Assembly (NCBI GenBank): GCA_015060245.1
Contig: SUYU01000004.1
Span: 62,001 to 126,000, forward strand
Direction: 5' to 3'
Length of the DNA: 64,000 nt
Source: Bacteroidales bacterium
Lineage (GTDB): Bacteria > Bacteroidota > Bacteroidia > Bacteroidales > UBA932
Numbering within the stretch: the stretch's first letter is position 1; every line of letters starts with the position of its first letter. A program made the translations under genes and the position numbers. The notes beneath the pieces are model-generated. The model was not told where the DNA came from. It searched no databases and saw only the letters and a list, made by a program, of their open reading frames with translations. This document shows, piece by piece, positions 34,649-44,200 of this stretch.

Positions 34649-37172
34649 TTTTGTATTTCATATATAGGTTGAACAGGAACGGTTCAACGGTGTATGTTAT
34701 TATAATGGTAGATGCCATGCCTATAAGTGTAGCAACTCCAATGGAACTGATGGCAGGATGGGTTGCAAACATGAGCGAAGCAATGGCAATGATGAGCACA
34801 ACGGCTGAGAAGAATATTGCGGTCTTGTGGAATCTGAGCAGGTCGGAGGCGTTGTCTGAATTACCTGCAAGATCTTCTTCGCTCTTTTTGCGGCTTCTGT
34901 TGAGAAGGCCGTCCATGACAAAGATGCTGTAATCTACGCCAATTCCAAAGATGAAGGTTGAGATTACAATATTTATGAGGTTGAACTGCAAGCCGAGGAC
35001 TCCCATAATTCCCAACACAATATACCAACTCATGCTCATAGGCAGGAATGCTATAAGTGCTATAACAGGATTCCTGAATGAAAGCAACAGTACAACAAGT
35101 ACAAAGATTGAGGAGATGGCAAGAACAACATTGAAGTCTTCATTGAGCATCTCAACCATATTCTGTGTATAGAAGAAAGGATCTACAACTATCATGTTGT
35201 TTGACGGTATCTGTGGAGTCTCCTTTACAAGTTTGTTGCTCACAGGAAGTATATTTTCAGGTTTGGCCTGTACCGATGTAAATACGAGGTAGGTGCTGTC
35301 GGTAACCTCTACAAGGTTGGCCATAAGACCGTCGGGAATAATATTGGCACCGACAATGCTGTTGTATTCAAAATCACGCTCCAGCGCCTCTACAAACGGA
35401 TCAAACATCTGCTCCTTGAAACCATACTCCTTGCCTGCCTTTTTGAGGATTGACTGAATGTTTTTCTGCCTTTGAGGGGTCCAGTACTCGCTCCACAATG
35501 CAATTCTGCCATTTGCTGTAGAGGATGGAAGAAGGAGCATTGCTGAATTGCTGTATTTTTCAATCAGACCTTCAGAGGCAAGTTCCGCGCATCTGTTGCC
35601 CAATATTGTATTGTATTCAAGAGCAGAATCGAGATCCTTTGAGAGTACAGCAAAGTATTTGCTCTCAAGGCCCGGCATTGTCTTTTCTGCAAGCATATGG
35701 CCGCTTCGCATTACGTCTGGATCATTGTAGCCGATATTCTTGAGATTTGAGTCAAAGGTTACCCATTTGCCGGTAAAGAGTGATATTACAAAGATTACGG
35801 CAATGAGTGCAACCAGCCATTTATGCTTTTCATACGGGTATGTATTGATCTTTTCAATGGCAGCAATTGCCTTATGGTTAAGTCTGTTCCTTTCAGGTTT
35901 GAAGAAGTGTGGCAGGAATATCAGACAACAGAGTGTTGTTCCTACCATTCCAAGTGACGCAAACATTCCAAAGTCCCAAAGCAGTTCGGATTTTGTGAAC
36001 AGAAGGCCGGCAAAGGCACCAATGGTGGTAAGACTGCCGAGTATTACCGGTTTGGTCTGCTCCCTTATTACGCGTTCAGGGTCGCTTACGTATTTGTAGT
36101 GGGTAAGTACATGCAGGCAGTAACTCAATGCCACACCGAGCACTATTGCACCGATTCCAAGCGCCATGAGCGACATTCCACCTTTAATGAAGTACATTCC
36201 TGTAAGTGCGAAAAATGCACCATAGACTACAGGAAGCAGCAGCATTACAAGTGTGCTTTTGTTTCTGAAACAGAACCATATGATAAGACACACGAGTGCG
36301 AGTGAAAAACTCAATGTTGTGGCAAGGTCACTCTTTATCTGGCGGCTGTTGAACACACTCTGCACAGGGGCTCCATGGAAGAGTATCTCCACGTTTGGAT
36401 ATTGCGCCTCAATTGCCTCTATCTCCTGTTCAAGATTCTCTACGAGGTATGTACCGGTTTTTGAGTCAAAGGCTTTGAAGTTAGGGGAGAGGAAGGCCAA
36501 TGCTATGGTGCTGTCGGGTGTAAAGAAGTGGCTTTCAAGGATTTTATATGTTCCTCCCATCATGCTGGCAATGCCGCTGTTTTGCTGCGCAAATATTTTG
36601 CGCAAGACCAACGGATCATTCCTTATTATGTCATAGTAGGCCATGCCCTCTGCCGATGTCAGAGTCTGGAGATTTTCATACATGGCCTGATTTGCGTACT
36701 CCTGTGTTATGACAGTGTCAATTGCTTCGTAAAATGGTCTGTCAAGGAACTGAGGTACATTCTCAAAGAGGAATCCGAGGGCATCCTGAAGCATGTAGCC
36801 GTCGAGCCTGTACATAAGGTCTGCAATATACATTGTGGCAGTATCGTGCAGAAGCAATGAATCGCAGAAAGCATCACACACTTCAGTCAAGGTGTAGTAA
36901 TCGGCCTGTTGCCATGTTGAATCCGGCATATCTGCAGGCTTTTCCCTGGCTATGAACTCAAGGAATATCTTATCTTTTACCTTGAGGTTGTTGAATGCAA
37001 ATCCGGCAGATTTGCTCTCTTCTGTAGCAGGAAGCAGTTTAGAGATGTCTTCCTGATATTGGACTTTACTTCCAAAAAAGATAAAAAGCGCTGTAGAGAT
37101 CAACAGCACTGCATAAAAGAGGCCCTTGTGGCCCTTGAAATACCGGTATAGTTTTATCGCTGATTCTGTCAT
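34626..37172 (-). CDS. MMPL/RND-family lipid exporter
   Basis: 848 residues with about twelve membrane segments in two sets, each after a large periplasmic loop: one helix near residue 20, five around 270-430, one near 455, five around 700-830. The pattern is GALALGVALSYCLHVLTH-like in the first set and FGIGVDYSIFVMDG in the second, the latter typical of MMPL/SSD transporters. Such proteins export large lipids or polyenes and are a constant part of aryl-polyene clusters. It probably works with the LolA-like carrier encoded at the operon end. Confidence 0.88.
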   Translation of the reverse strand: MTESAIKLYRYFKGHKGLFYAVLLISTALFIFFGSKVQYQEDISKLLPATEESKSAGFAFNNLKVKDKIFLEFIAREKPADMPDSTWQQADYYTLTEVCDAFCDSLLLHDTATMYIADLMYRLDGYMLQDALGFLFENVPQFLDRPFYEAIDTVITQEYANQAMYENLQTLTSAEGMAYYDIIRNDPLVLRKIFAQQNSGIASMMGGTYKILESHFFTPDSTIALAFLSPNFKAFDSKTGTYLVENLEQEIEAIEAQYPNVEILFHGAPVQSVFNSRQIKSDLATTLSFSLALVCLIIWFCFRNKSTLVMLLLPVVYGAFFALTGMYFIKGGMSLMALGIGAIVLGVALSYCLHVLTHYKYVSDPERVIREQTKPVILGSLTTIGAFAGLLFTKSELLWDFGMFASLGMVGTTLCCLIFLPHFFKPERNRLNHKAIAAIEKINTYPYEKHKWLVALIAVIFVISLFTGKWVTFDSNLKNIGYNDPDVMRSGHMLAEKTMPGLESKYFAVLSKDLDSALEYNTILGNRCAELASEGLIEKYSNSAMLLLPSSTANGRIALWSEYWTPQRQKNIQSILKKAGKEYGFKEQMFDPFVEALERDFEYNSIVGANIIPDGLMANLVEVTDSTYLVFTSVQAKPENILPVSNKLVKETPQIPSNNMIVVDPFFYTQNMVEMLNEDFNVVLAISSIFVLVVLLLSFRNPVIALIAFLPMSMSWYIVLGIMGVLGLQFNLINIVISTFIFGIGVDYSIFVMDGLLNRSRKKSEEDLAGNSDNASDLLRFHKTAIFFSAVVLIIAIASLMFATHPAISSIGVATLIGMASTIIITYTVEPFLFNLYMKYKNGKGRRD

Positions 37173-37195
37173 GTCATATATGAAAAAGCACCGGC

Positions 37196-37597
37196 TTATT
37201 TTGCCGGTGTAAGTTCTCCACTTATATCCAAATATTTGACTTCAGGATTCTCCAGGGTACAAACTGAAGCCTTGATTTTGTATATCTGCGTTGGGTCATC
37301 TTCTGCAGCAGGTGCAAGTGCAATATCAATCTCAAGATCCCTGCTCTTTTGAGGGGACATAACCTCCAGAAGCCTGTATTGCTTCACATAACTGAAGGTC
37401 AGTTCTTTATTGCACAATTGCATGGCACACTCCTTTACCATCTGCATGCTGCATACGCCCGGACATACCGGCTCGCCGGGAAAGTGTCCCTGGTATACAG
37501 GATGCTCCTCTATAAGTTCAACCCTGAATTTTCCCGACAAACTCTCCTGTGACAAAGTGGTGCCTGTTATTTTGAAATATGTGTTGAGTAGATTCAT
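37196..37597 (-). CDS. FabZ-like hot-dog dehydratase with altered catalytic residue
   Basis: 133 residues. The segment EEHPVYQGHFPGEPVCPG contains the FabZ/FabA catalytic His (H38) and the usual H-F-P-G-x-P-x-x-P-G. Where FabZ has its catalytic Glu, five residues after that final P-G, this protein reads Gln (Q52, in GVCSMQMVKE). It may therefore be a weak or different hydro-lyase, or a partner of the second dehydratase encoded 13 bp upstream. It is followed after 23 bp by the MMPL gene. Confidence 0.8.
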   Translation of the reverse strand: MNLLNTYFKITGTTLSQESLSGKFRVELIEEHPVYQGHFPGEPVCPGVCSMQMVKECAMQLCNKELTFSYVKQYRLLEVMSPQKSRDLEIDIALAPAAEDDPTQIYKIKASVCTLENPEVKYLDISGELTPAK

Positions 37598-37609
37598 TTT
37601 AAGGAAGTT

Positions 37610-38023
37610 TTATCCTCTTATAAATATTTTCATCTGACAAGTGGCTGCAACCTCTCCATTTACAGACGTGCCGGCACTTATAAGTGTAATGCCCATGGCC
37701 TCCGATACCACTTTTATCTCTGTTGAAAGGGTATCTCCAACTTTGGGCAAAAAGTTGAGTGTGAACTTCTTCACCTCTCCAATAAATCCTACAGGAGCCT
37801 CCTTGCCCTGTGATTTGTATTTGTACCCCTCCATAGCCGAGGCCGATTGTGCCATGTGTTCAATTATTCCGGCCTCACACATCCTCTCTCCGTTGAGGAA
37901 CATATTGTCCTCTCTGACAGACAACAGTGTAGTGGCACCCTCTGCGGATGCACTACACAATTTGTCTACCATCATAATAGGATTGCGTTGAGGGATAAGG
38001 TCACTAATTGTCCATTCTCTCAT
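37610..38023 (-). CDS. ApeP-like 3-hydroxyacyl-ACP dehydratase
   Basis: 137 residues from ATG 38023 (MREWTISDLIPQRNPIMMVD). The frame opens upstream to 38113, but that part would overlap most of the ACP gene in another register, and the chosen start gives the family length. Hot-dog fold of the COG4706 (ApeP) group: L-I-P-Q-R-x-P-I-M-M-V-D at the start, then GIIEHMAQSASAM with the catalytic Glu. It dehydrates 3-hydroxyacyl-ACP to enoyl-ACP. Its start lies within the end of the ACP gene (20-bp overlap). Confidence 0.82.
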   Translation of the reverse strand: MREWTISDLIPQRNPIMMVDKLCSASAEGATTLLSVREDNMFLNGERMCEAGIIEHMAQSASAMEGYKYKSQGKEAPVGFIGEVKKFTLNFLPKVGDTLSTEIKVVSEAMGITLISAGTSVNGEVAATCQMKIFIRG

Positions 38024-38249
38024 AAACGAAATCGTAAAGTTGTCCGAAAGTCTTGATGGAAGCCACCTCTGTGCCTTTGATTTTAACACCGAATGTCTCC
38101 TCAATAAGAGCAACCATGTCTACAAGGCTAAGGCTGTCCAAATCCAATGATTTTTTGATGTCAGCCTCTGGAGTGATAACTTCTGTTTCAACTTCAAACT
38201 CTTCTGCCAAAACCTCAATGGTCTTTGCAATCATTTCTTCTTTAGTCAT
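38004..38249 (-). CDS. Acyl carrier protein
   Basis: 81 residues. The phosphopantetheine site is S39 in LDLDSLSLVDM; the overall four-helix acidic sequence and length are those of AcpP-type carriers. It is the only ACP gene in the operon, whereas aryl-polyene clusters usually have two. It holds the growing chain for the neighbouring ketosynthase, reductase and dehydratases. A 58-bp spacer separates it from the ketosynthase gene. Confidence 0.9.
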   Translation of the reverse strand: MTKEEMIAKTIEVLAEEFEVETEVITPEADIKKSLDLDSLSLVDMVALIEETFGVKIKGTEVASIKTFGQLYDFVYERMDN

Positions 38250-38307
38250 AGTATTGTATCTTAATAAATTAGTGAATTGTTTCTGTTAGTTGTGCAAACC
38301 TGGCACT

Positions 38308-39528
38308 TTACAGGTTCCTTATTATAAGTGTAGAGTTTGTTCCTCCAAAACCGAATGAGTTTGAAAGGAATGTGTCAAACTTCTTCTCCACTCTCTTGCC
38401 TGGGATGTTCAATTTTGCAGAATCCTCATCGGGGTTCTCAAAGTTGATGTTTGCACCAATGAAATCATTTTTCATCATAAGTGTAGAGTAGATGATCTCA
38501 GAAGCGCCTGCCATCCACATCTCGTGGCCGGTCTGTGATTTGGTTGATGTAACCTCTGGCATATTGTCTCCAAACACCTGGTAGATAGCCTTGGCCTCGT
38601 TTGCGTCACCTTTAGGTGTTGATGTTGCGTGTGCATTGATATAGCCAATCTCCCTCTTGTCTATGTTGGCAAGTCTTAGAGCCATTTCCAAAGAGCGTGC
38701 AGGGCCGTCAACATTAGGAACCGAAATATGGTCGCCGTTTGAAGAGAAGCCGTAACTCAATACCTCTGCAATAATAGGGGCACCCCTTCTTACTGCGCTC
38801 TCATAACTCTCTATGATGACAGTAGCGGCTCCACCACCCGGAACAAGACCGTCACGGTCGCGGTCAAAAGGTCGTGATGCCTTTGTAGGGTCGCTCTCTC
38901 TGATTGAGAATGCGCTTATGCCGTCAAAACTTCCAATCGAGAATGGGTTTACCTCCTGTGCACCACCGCAGATTACCATATCCTGAAGGCCGTTCTTAAT
39001 GAGCAATGCTCCCAAACCGATTGCGTGAGAACCACTTGCGCATGCTCCGGAAACGGTAAGGTTCATGCCTTTTAGTTTGAAGATACAAGCAAGGTTCATT
39101 GTAACGGTTGAGTTCATTGACTGGAAAATTGCACCTGAACCAACAAGTGTGGTATCTCTCTTCTCGCGCATTGTATCAACACTTTTTACAACAGGATCTG
39201 CACTGCTGTCGTTTCCATAAAGGATACCTACCTCGTGTGAATTCAAATAATCCTGGTCAATGTTTGCATGTCTGAGGGCATCAACTGTAGCGCAATAGGC
39301 ATATTTTGCCTGCTCCGGCATATATACTCTCTGACTTCTGCTAAGTTCCTTTTTCAAATCAGGAATCTCAAGATGTGCAGTAAGTGCAGATCTGAAACCC
39401 ATCTCTTTTCTTACAGGGTCAAATATAATTCCCGATTTTCCGTGATATAGAGAATCTCTTACCTCATCAAGTGTCTTGCCCAAGCAAGAGTAGATTCCCA
39501 TACCTGTAATAACAACTCTTCTTTCCAT
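38308..39528 (-). CDS. FabF-type beta-ketoacyl-ACP synthase
   Basis: 406 residues. The Cys-His-His triad is intact: C163 in VSGACASGSHAIG, H300 in NAHATSTPKGD and H335 in SQTGHEMWMAG. The usual C-terminal SNSFGFGGTNSTLI is present. It condenses malonyl-ACP with the acyl-enzyme. Single ketosynthase: no second, catalytically dead chain-length-factor copy lies beside it, unlike aryl-polyene and flexirubin loci. That points to a KS homodimer of the FabF kind. Confidence 0.92.
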   Translation of the reverse strand: MERRVVITGMGIYSCLGKTLDEVRDSLYHGKSGIIFDPVRKEMGFRSALTAHLEIPDLKKELSRSQRVYMPEQAKYAYCATVDALRHANIDQDYLNSHEVGILYGNDSSADPVVKSVDTMREKRDTTLVGSGAIFQSMNSTVTMNLACIFKLKGMNLTVSGACASGSHAIGLGALLIKNGLQDMVICGGAQEVNPFSIGSFDGISAFSIRESDPTKASRPFDRDRDGLVPGGGAATVIIESYESAVRRGAPIIAEVLSYGFSSNGDHISVPNVDGPARSLEMALRLANIDKREIGYINAHATSTPKGDANEAKAIYQVFGDNMPEVTSTKSQTGHEMWMAGASEIIYSTLMMKNDFIGANINFENPDEDSAKLNIPGKRVEKKFDTFLSNSFGFGGTNSTLIIRNL

Positions 39529-39586
39529 ATATTGTATAATTTTTGTTTTCTTCTATTTCTATTCTTCTCCCGACAATCTATTCCAA

Positions 39587-40951
39587 CTATTTTTTCTTGA
39601 ATACTATATCAAGTCTCTTCCACAATTCATCATGCAATTGCTGCAACTCTTTGCCTTTTGCAGAGGCAGAAGAGCGTAGCCATCTCAAATCCCGTGCAAT
39701 CTTTACAATAAATTTGGTGTATTTGCATGCAATAATGGCCAATAACGGCAGTAGTGCTACATGGGCGAGTGCCAATAGCCATGAACCGGTGCTGAAAAAT
39801 GTGATCAGCAGTGTGGCAATAGTGAATATTGGAATGAAAAACAGTACGTTGAATGCAAAATAGTATGTTCCGAGGAACATGATGTCGGTACTCATTTTCT
39901 TATGCATCAACTTTGGAATTGCATAGAGGAAGAGAGCAGGCCACAATGAGAAGATGTATACCTCAATAAATACTATTGCCAATAGCGCCTTAAGCAGAGT
40001 GCATATGGCCGAAGATCTCTTTTCCAATGCTTCACTTCTGATTCCCAATTTCTTGACACCCTCTTTTTCTCGGGATGCCAGATCATATATGGCAGCAGCC
40101 TGTTCCGGATTCTCGCGGTTGAACTCATCAAGTCTTTTGCAGAACTCCTTGTCAGAGACAAGCATATCAGGAAGGTAATTTGTGTCGGTACCTTTTTGCG
40201 CTGCATAACTCTTTCCGTATGTTGTGCGGATGTAATCTATTGAGTCATAGTTGTCCAGATCCTCAATATTGAGCATAAGGGCGCTTATCTTCTCCTTTAC
40301 AAGGGCGTTGATCTCTCTCTTCACAGTGCGAGGTTTGCTCTTGTAGCGCTCATAATATGGCTTCAATGAGATAGGCTCGCCAAACTTGACCATAAACTGG
40401 CCTTGGATATCAGTATAGTTCGTATAGTGGTTGCAAGAAGGGAGGATAAAGATTTCTGTATTGAAATTATCCATCTCCGCTGCCTCAAATGCAAGTTTAA
40501 GGTAACCTTGGGAGAAGTGTCCCAACCATCTTTTGTCCTGATGGCCGGCCTCGGGGAACATGATTATGGTCCTTCCTTCTACAAGTTCACGCTCGGTTAC
40601 TTTAAAGGTTTCGTCATTTTGTCCCAAGGCACCCTCTCCTTCATAATCAAGACGGAATGCAGGAAGCAATCCTATTGACCTGAGGAACTTGTTTGCAATA
40701 GGGTGGATGGCAAAGACATCGGCCCTTGTTATGAAATGAGGCTTTCTGTCCCTGATTGTAAAGAGTACTCCAAGCGGGTCATTAAGGCAGTTCTGATGGT
40801 TCGAAACAACAATTACTGGTGTTCCGTCAGCCGGAATGTTCTCATAATTTATGGAGTATGTCTTTTGGTAATATACCTTGTTGTGGGTAAACCTCAAGTA
40901 TGATTTAAATATACTGTAGATTAATCCAGGTTTATTATTTTTTTGACTCAT
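39587..40951 (-). CDS. PlsC-type lysophospholipid/glycerolipid acyltransferase
   Basis: 454 residues. The catalytic H52xxxxD57 lies in NHQNCLNDP, and the second block FPEAGHQDK is at 132-140. A C-terminal extension (about 300-400) carries two hydrophobic hairpins, so membrane-bound. 1-acylglycerol-3-phosphate acyltransferase-like enzymes esterify a chain to a glycerol or sugar acceptor. As first gene of the operon it probably attaches the special chain to its lipid head. Note Ala in the second block, where P-E-G is usual. Confidence 0.85.
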   Translation of the reverse strand: MSQKNNKPGLIYSIFKSYLRFTHNKVYYQKTYSINYENIPADGTPVIVVSNHQNCLNDPLGVLFTIRDRKPHFITRADVFAIHPIANKFLRSIGLLPAFRLDYEGEGALGQNDETFKVTERELVEGRTIIMFPEAGHQDKRWLGHFSQGYLKLAFEAAEMDNFNTEIFILPSCNHYTNYTDIQGQFMVKFGEPISLKPYYERYKSKPRTVKREINALVKEKISALMLNIEDLDNYDSIDYIRTTYGKSYAAQKGTDTNYLPDMLVSDKEFCKRLDEFNRENPEQAAAIYDLASREKEGVKKLGIRSEALEKRSSAICTLLKALLAIVFIEVYIFSLWPALFLYAIPKLMHKKMSTDIMFLGTYYFAFNVLFFIPIFTIATLLITFFSTGSWLLALAHVALLPLLAIIACKYTKFIVKIARDLRWLRSSASAKGKELQQLHDELWKRLDIVFKKK

Positions 40952-40999
40952 AGTTTCTTATAATTATTCTCTTGTTTAGCGCCGAGAACATTTAACCCA

Positions 41000-41030
41000 C
41001 AAAGTTAATCAATTTAGATTGTATTTCAAA
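41000..41030 (-). promoter_or_regulatory. Promoter of the nine-gene acyl-chain operon
   Basis: Minus strand: TTTG (41027-41030), 19-bp spacer, TAACTTTG (41000-41007), an exact Bacteroidetes promoter. The start would fall near 40993, about 40 nt before the acyltransferase ATG. No second promoter of this quality was seen before the LolA-like gene. Confidence 0.75.
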
Positions 41031-41149
41031 ATGATGGAACTTGTCGGCCACTCTATATATTTGACAAACAGGGTGATAGGCTGTTTTTTTTAATAGGGGA
41101 GAAATGCAGCATAAGAGGGACTGCTCCCCAGACCGCCCATTAAACAACA

Positions 41150-41236
41150 CCCCCTGCCGGAATATGCTCTGGCAGGGGGCTCTTATTGTAGATGGCTTTT
41201 GAGCCATCCTTATGTGTATTGGGAGTTATAAACTCC
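41150..41236 (-). terminator. Terminator-like hairpin chain after carB
   Basis: Three stems in a row: 41150-41179 (CCCCCTGCC with its exact complement, 12-nt loop), 41191-41208 (GATGGCT/AGCCATC, loop TTTG) and 41222-41236 (GGAGTT/AACTCC, loop ATA). Read on the minus strand after carB, the last (strongest) is followed by TGTTGTTTAA, a poor but T-rich tail. Termination or 3'-end protection of the carAB message is likely. Confidence 0.65.
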
Positions 41237-41256
41237 TGTGTTTAAGTTTATGGTTG

Positions 41257-44200
41257 TTATGAGTTGTACTCATCCCAACTCTTGATCTGAATCTTCTCAA
41301 GAGGAATGTTGCAGAATGCGTTGATGAATGCACTTGCAAGTCTTGCATTGGTAATAAGAGGAATGTTGAAGTCAACAGAGGCTCTTCTTACCTTGTAGCC
41401 ATTCTCAAGTTCCACTTGGGTCAAGTTTTTAGGAATGTTTACAACCATATCAATCTTGCCGTTCTGAAGCATATCCATTACCTGTGGCTCCATACCCTGC
41501 TCACTTGGCCAGTAAACCTGTGTTGCAGGAATATTGTTTTCAACAAGATATCTGAATGAACCGCCGGTAGCGTAGATGTTGTAGCCGTTCTTTGTCAAAG
41601 TCTTTGCTGCACTCAAAAGTTCTGCCTTCTGTTTAGCGCTACCTGTTGACATAAGGATATTCTTTTTAGGAATCTTATAGCCCACAGAGAGCATAGATTT
41701 GAGGATAGCCTCATTTGAATCATCGCCAATACATCCTACCTCACCTGTTGAAGCCATGTCTACACCAAGTACTGGGTCGGCTTTCTGAAGTCTTGAGAAT
41801 GAGAACTGTGAAGCCTTGACACCAACGTAATCCAAGTCGAATGCGCTCTTGTTAGGAGCCTCTACAGGCTCGCCAATCATAACTTTGGTAGCAAGTTCAA
41901 TGAGGTTGATTCTAAGAACCTTTGATACAAAAGGAAAACTTCTTGAGGCTCTCAAGTTACACTCAATTACCTTAATATCGTTATCTTTTGCAAGGAACTG
42001 TATGTTGAACGGACCTGAAATCTTCAAAGCCTCGGCAATCTTTCTTGCAATTTTCTTGATTCTTCTTGCTGTCTCAAGGTAAATCTTCTGAGGAGGGAAC
42101 TGGATTGTTGCATCACCCGAGTGGACACCTGCAAACTCAATGTGCTCTGATATTGCGTATGCCAAAACCTCTCCGTTCTTTGCAACAGCGTCAAATTCAA
42201 TCTCTTTTGCTCCCTGGATAAACTCACTTACCACTACCGGATGTTTCTTTGATACGTTTGCAGCAAGTTGAAGGAACTGCTCAAGTTCGGTCTTGTTTGA
42301 ACATACGTTCATGGCAGCACCCGAAAGCACGTATGAAGGTCTTACAAGCACAGGGAAGCCAACATTGTCTACAAAGTCATAAACATCAGACATTGTTGAG
42401 AGTTCTTTCCAGCGTGGCTGGTCAATGCCAAGTCTATCCAGCATTGAAGAGAAGCGGTGTCTGTCCTCCGCATTGTCAATTGACTCTGCAGATGTACCCA
42501 TAATCGGAACATTGGCATTGTCGAGTTTCAATGCAAGGTTGTTAGGAATCTGTCCACCTACAGATACAACCACACCGTGAGGTTTCTCAAGGTCGTAGAT
42601 ATCCATTACCCTTTCAAAGGTAAGTTCGTCAAAATACAACCTGTCGCACATGTCATAGTCTGTAGATACAGTCTCCGGGTTGTAGTTGATCATTACGCCT
42701 CTCCATCCGCAGTTCTGGATAGTCTTGAGCGCATTTACGCTACACCAGTCGAACTCAACGGAACTTCCAATCCTGTATGCACCAGAACCAAGCACAATAA
42801 TTGATTTCTTGTCATCTGTGTAATCGATGTCATGTTTTGTGCCGTTGTAGGTCAAGTAGAGGTAGTTGGTCATTGCAGGATACTCTGCAGCCAATGTATC
42901 TATCTGTTTTACAACAGGAAGGATGTTGTATTTAATTCTGTAATCCCTTACAATCTTAAGGTAAAGGTCTGTGTCAATGGTGTCTTTATATACAAGTCTT
43001 CCTATCTGGAAATCTGAAAAACCCTGACGTTTTGCCTTCTTTACAAGTTCGTAAGGTACATCATCTATCTTTTCATATCCCGACAACTCCTTGTCAGTAA
43101 GTATCAGACCATACAGTTTGTGAAGGAACCATTTGTCAATCTTTGTAAGGTCATGTATCTGGTCAACGGTATATCCAGCCTTGAAGGCCTTTGAAATTAC
43201 GAAGATACGGTTGTCGGTAGGCTCTCTCAATGCTTTGTCGATATCATCAACCTTGATATCCCTGTTGGCAGTGAAACCGTGTGCGCCCTGGCCGATCATT
43301 CTCAAACCCTTCTGGATAGTCTCCTCAAATGTACGTCCGATTGCCATAACCTCACCCACACTCTTCATGCTGCTGCCGATCTCGCGGCTTACACCCTGGA
43401 ATTTAGACAAGTCCCAACGAGGAATCTTACATACAACATAGTCAAGTGCCGGCTCAAACATGGCAGGAGTATTTCTTGTAACCGAGTTCTTTAACTCAAA
43501 CAAACCATAACCCAAGCCAAGTTTTGCTGCAACAAAAGCAAGAGGGTAGCCTGTTGCCTTTGATGCAAGTGCAGATGAACGGCTTAAACGGGCATTGACC
43601 TCAATAACCCTGTAATCCTCTGAAATAAGGTCAAATGCGTACTGTACATTACACTCGCCTACAATTCCTATATGTTTTACAATTCTGATTGCAATGCTTC
43701 TCAATTTGTTGATTTCATGGTCGGTAAGAGTCTGACACGGAGCAACAACGATACTCTCTCCGGTATGTATGCCAAGAGGGTCAAAGTTCTCCATGTTACA
43801 AACTGTGATACAGTTGTCATATTTGTCCCTTACAACCTCAAACTCAATCTCTTTCCATCCTTTCAAAGATTTCTCCACAAGAACCTGTGGCGAGAATGTG
43901 AATGATTTCTCTGCAAGTTTGATAAGTTCCTCCCTGTTGTTGCAGAAGCCGCTGCCCAATCCTCCAAGTGCGTATGCGGCACGTATGATTACAGGGTAGC
44001 CCAAATCCTCTGCAGCCTGGAGAGCATCTTCAATATTCTCTACAGCGTGGCTCTTTATGGTCTTTACATCAATCTCATCAAGTTTTCTGATGAAAAGATC
44101 CCTGTCTTCGGTATCCATGATTGCCTGGACCGGTGTGCCGAGAACCTGAAGGTCGTATTTCTCAAGGATGCCGCTCTTGTAGAGTTCAACACCGCAGTTG

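Larger units (their letters stand above)
40952..41256. other. Gene-free spacer: promoter of acyl operon and hairpins after carB
   Basis: 305 bp without coding frames. It holds the acyl-operon promoter (41000-41030) and a chain of three hairpins downstream of carB (41150-41236); both point to the minus strand. Confidence 0.7.

Noticed and set aside
38024..38113. Longer N-terminus of the ApeP-like dehydratase
   Set aside because: The extra 30 residues would overlap the ACP coding region in another frame and are not hot-dog sequence; ATG 38023 starts at the conserved core.
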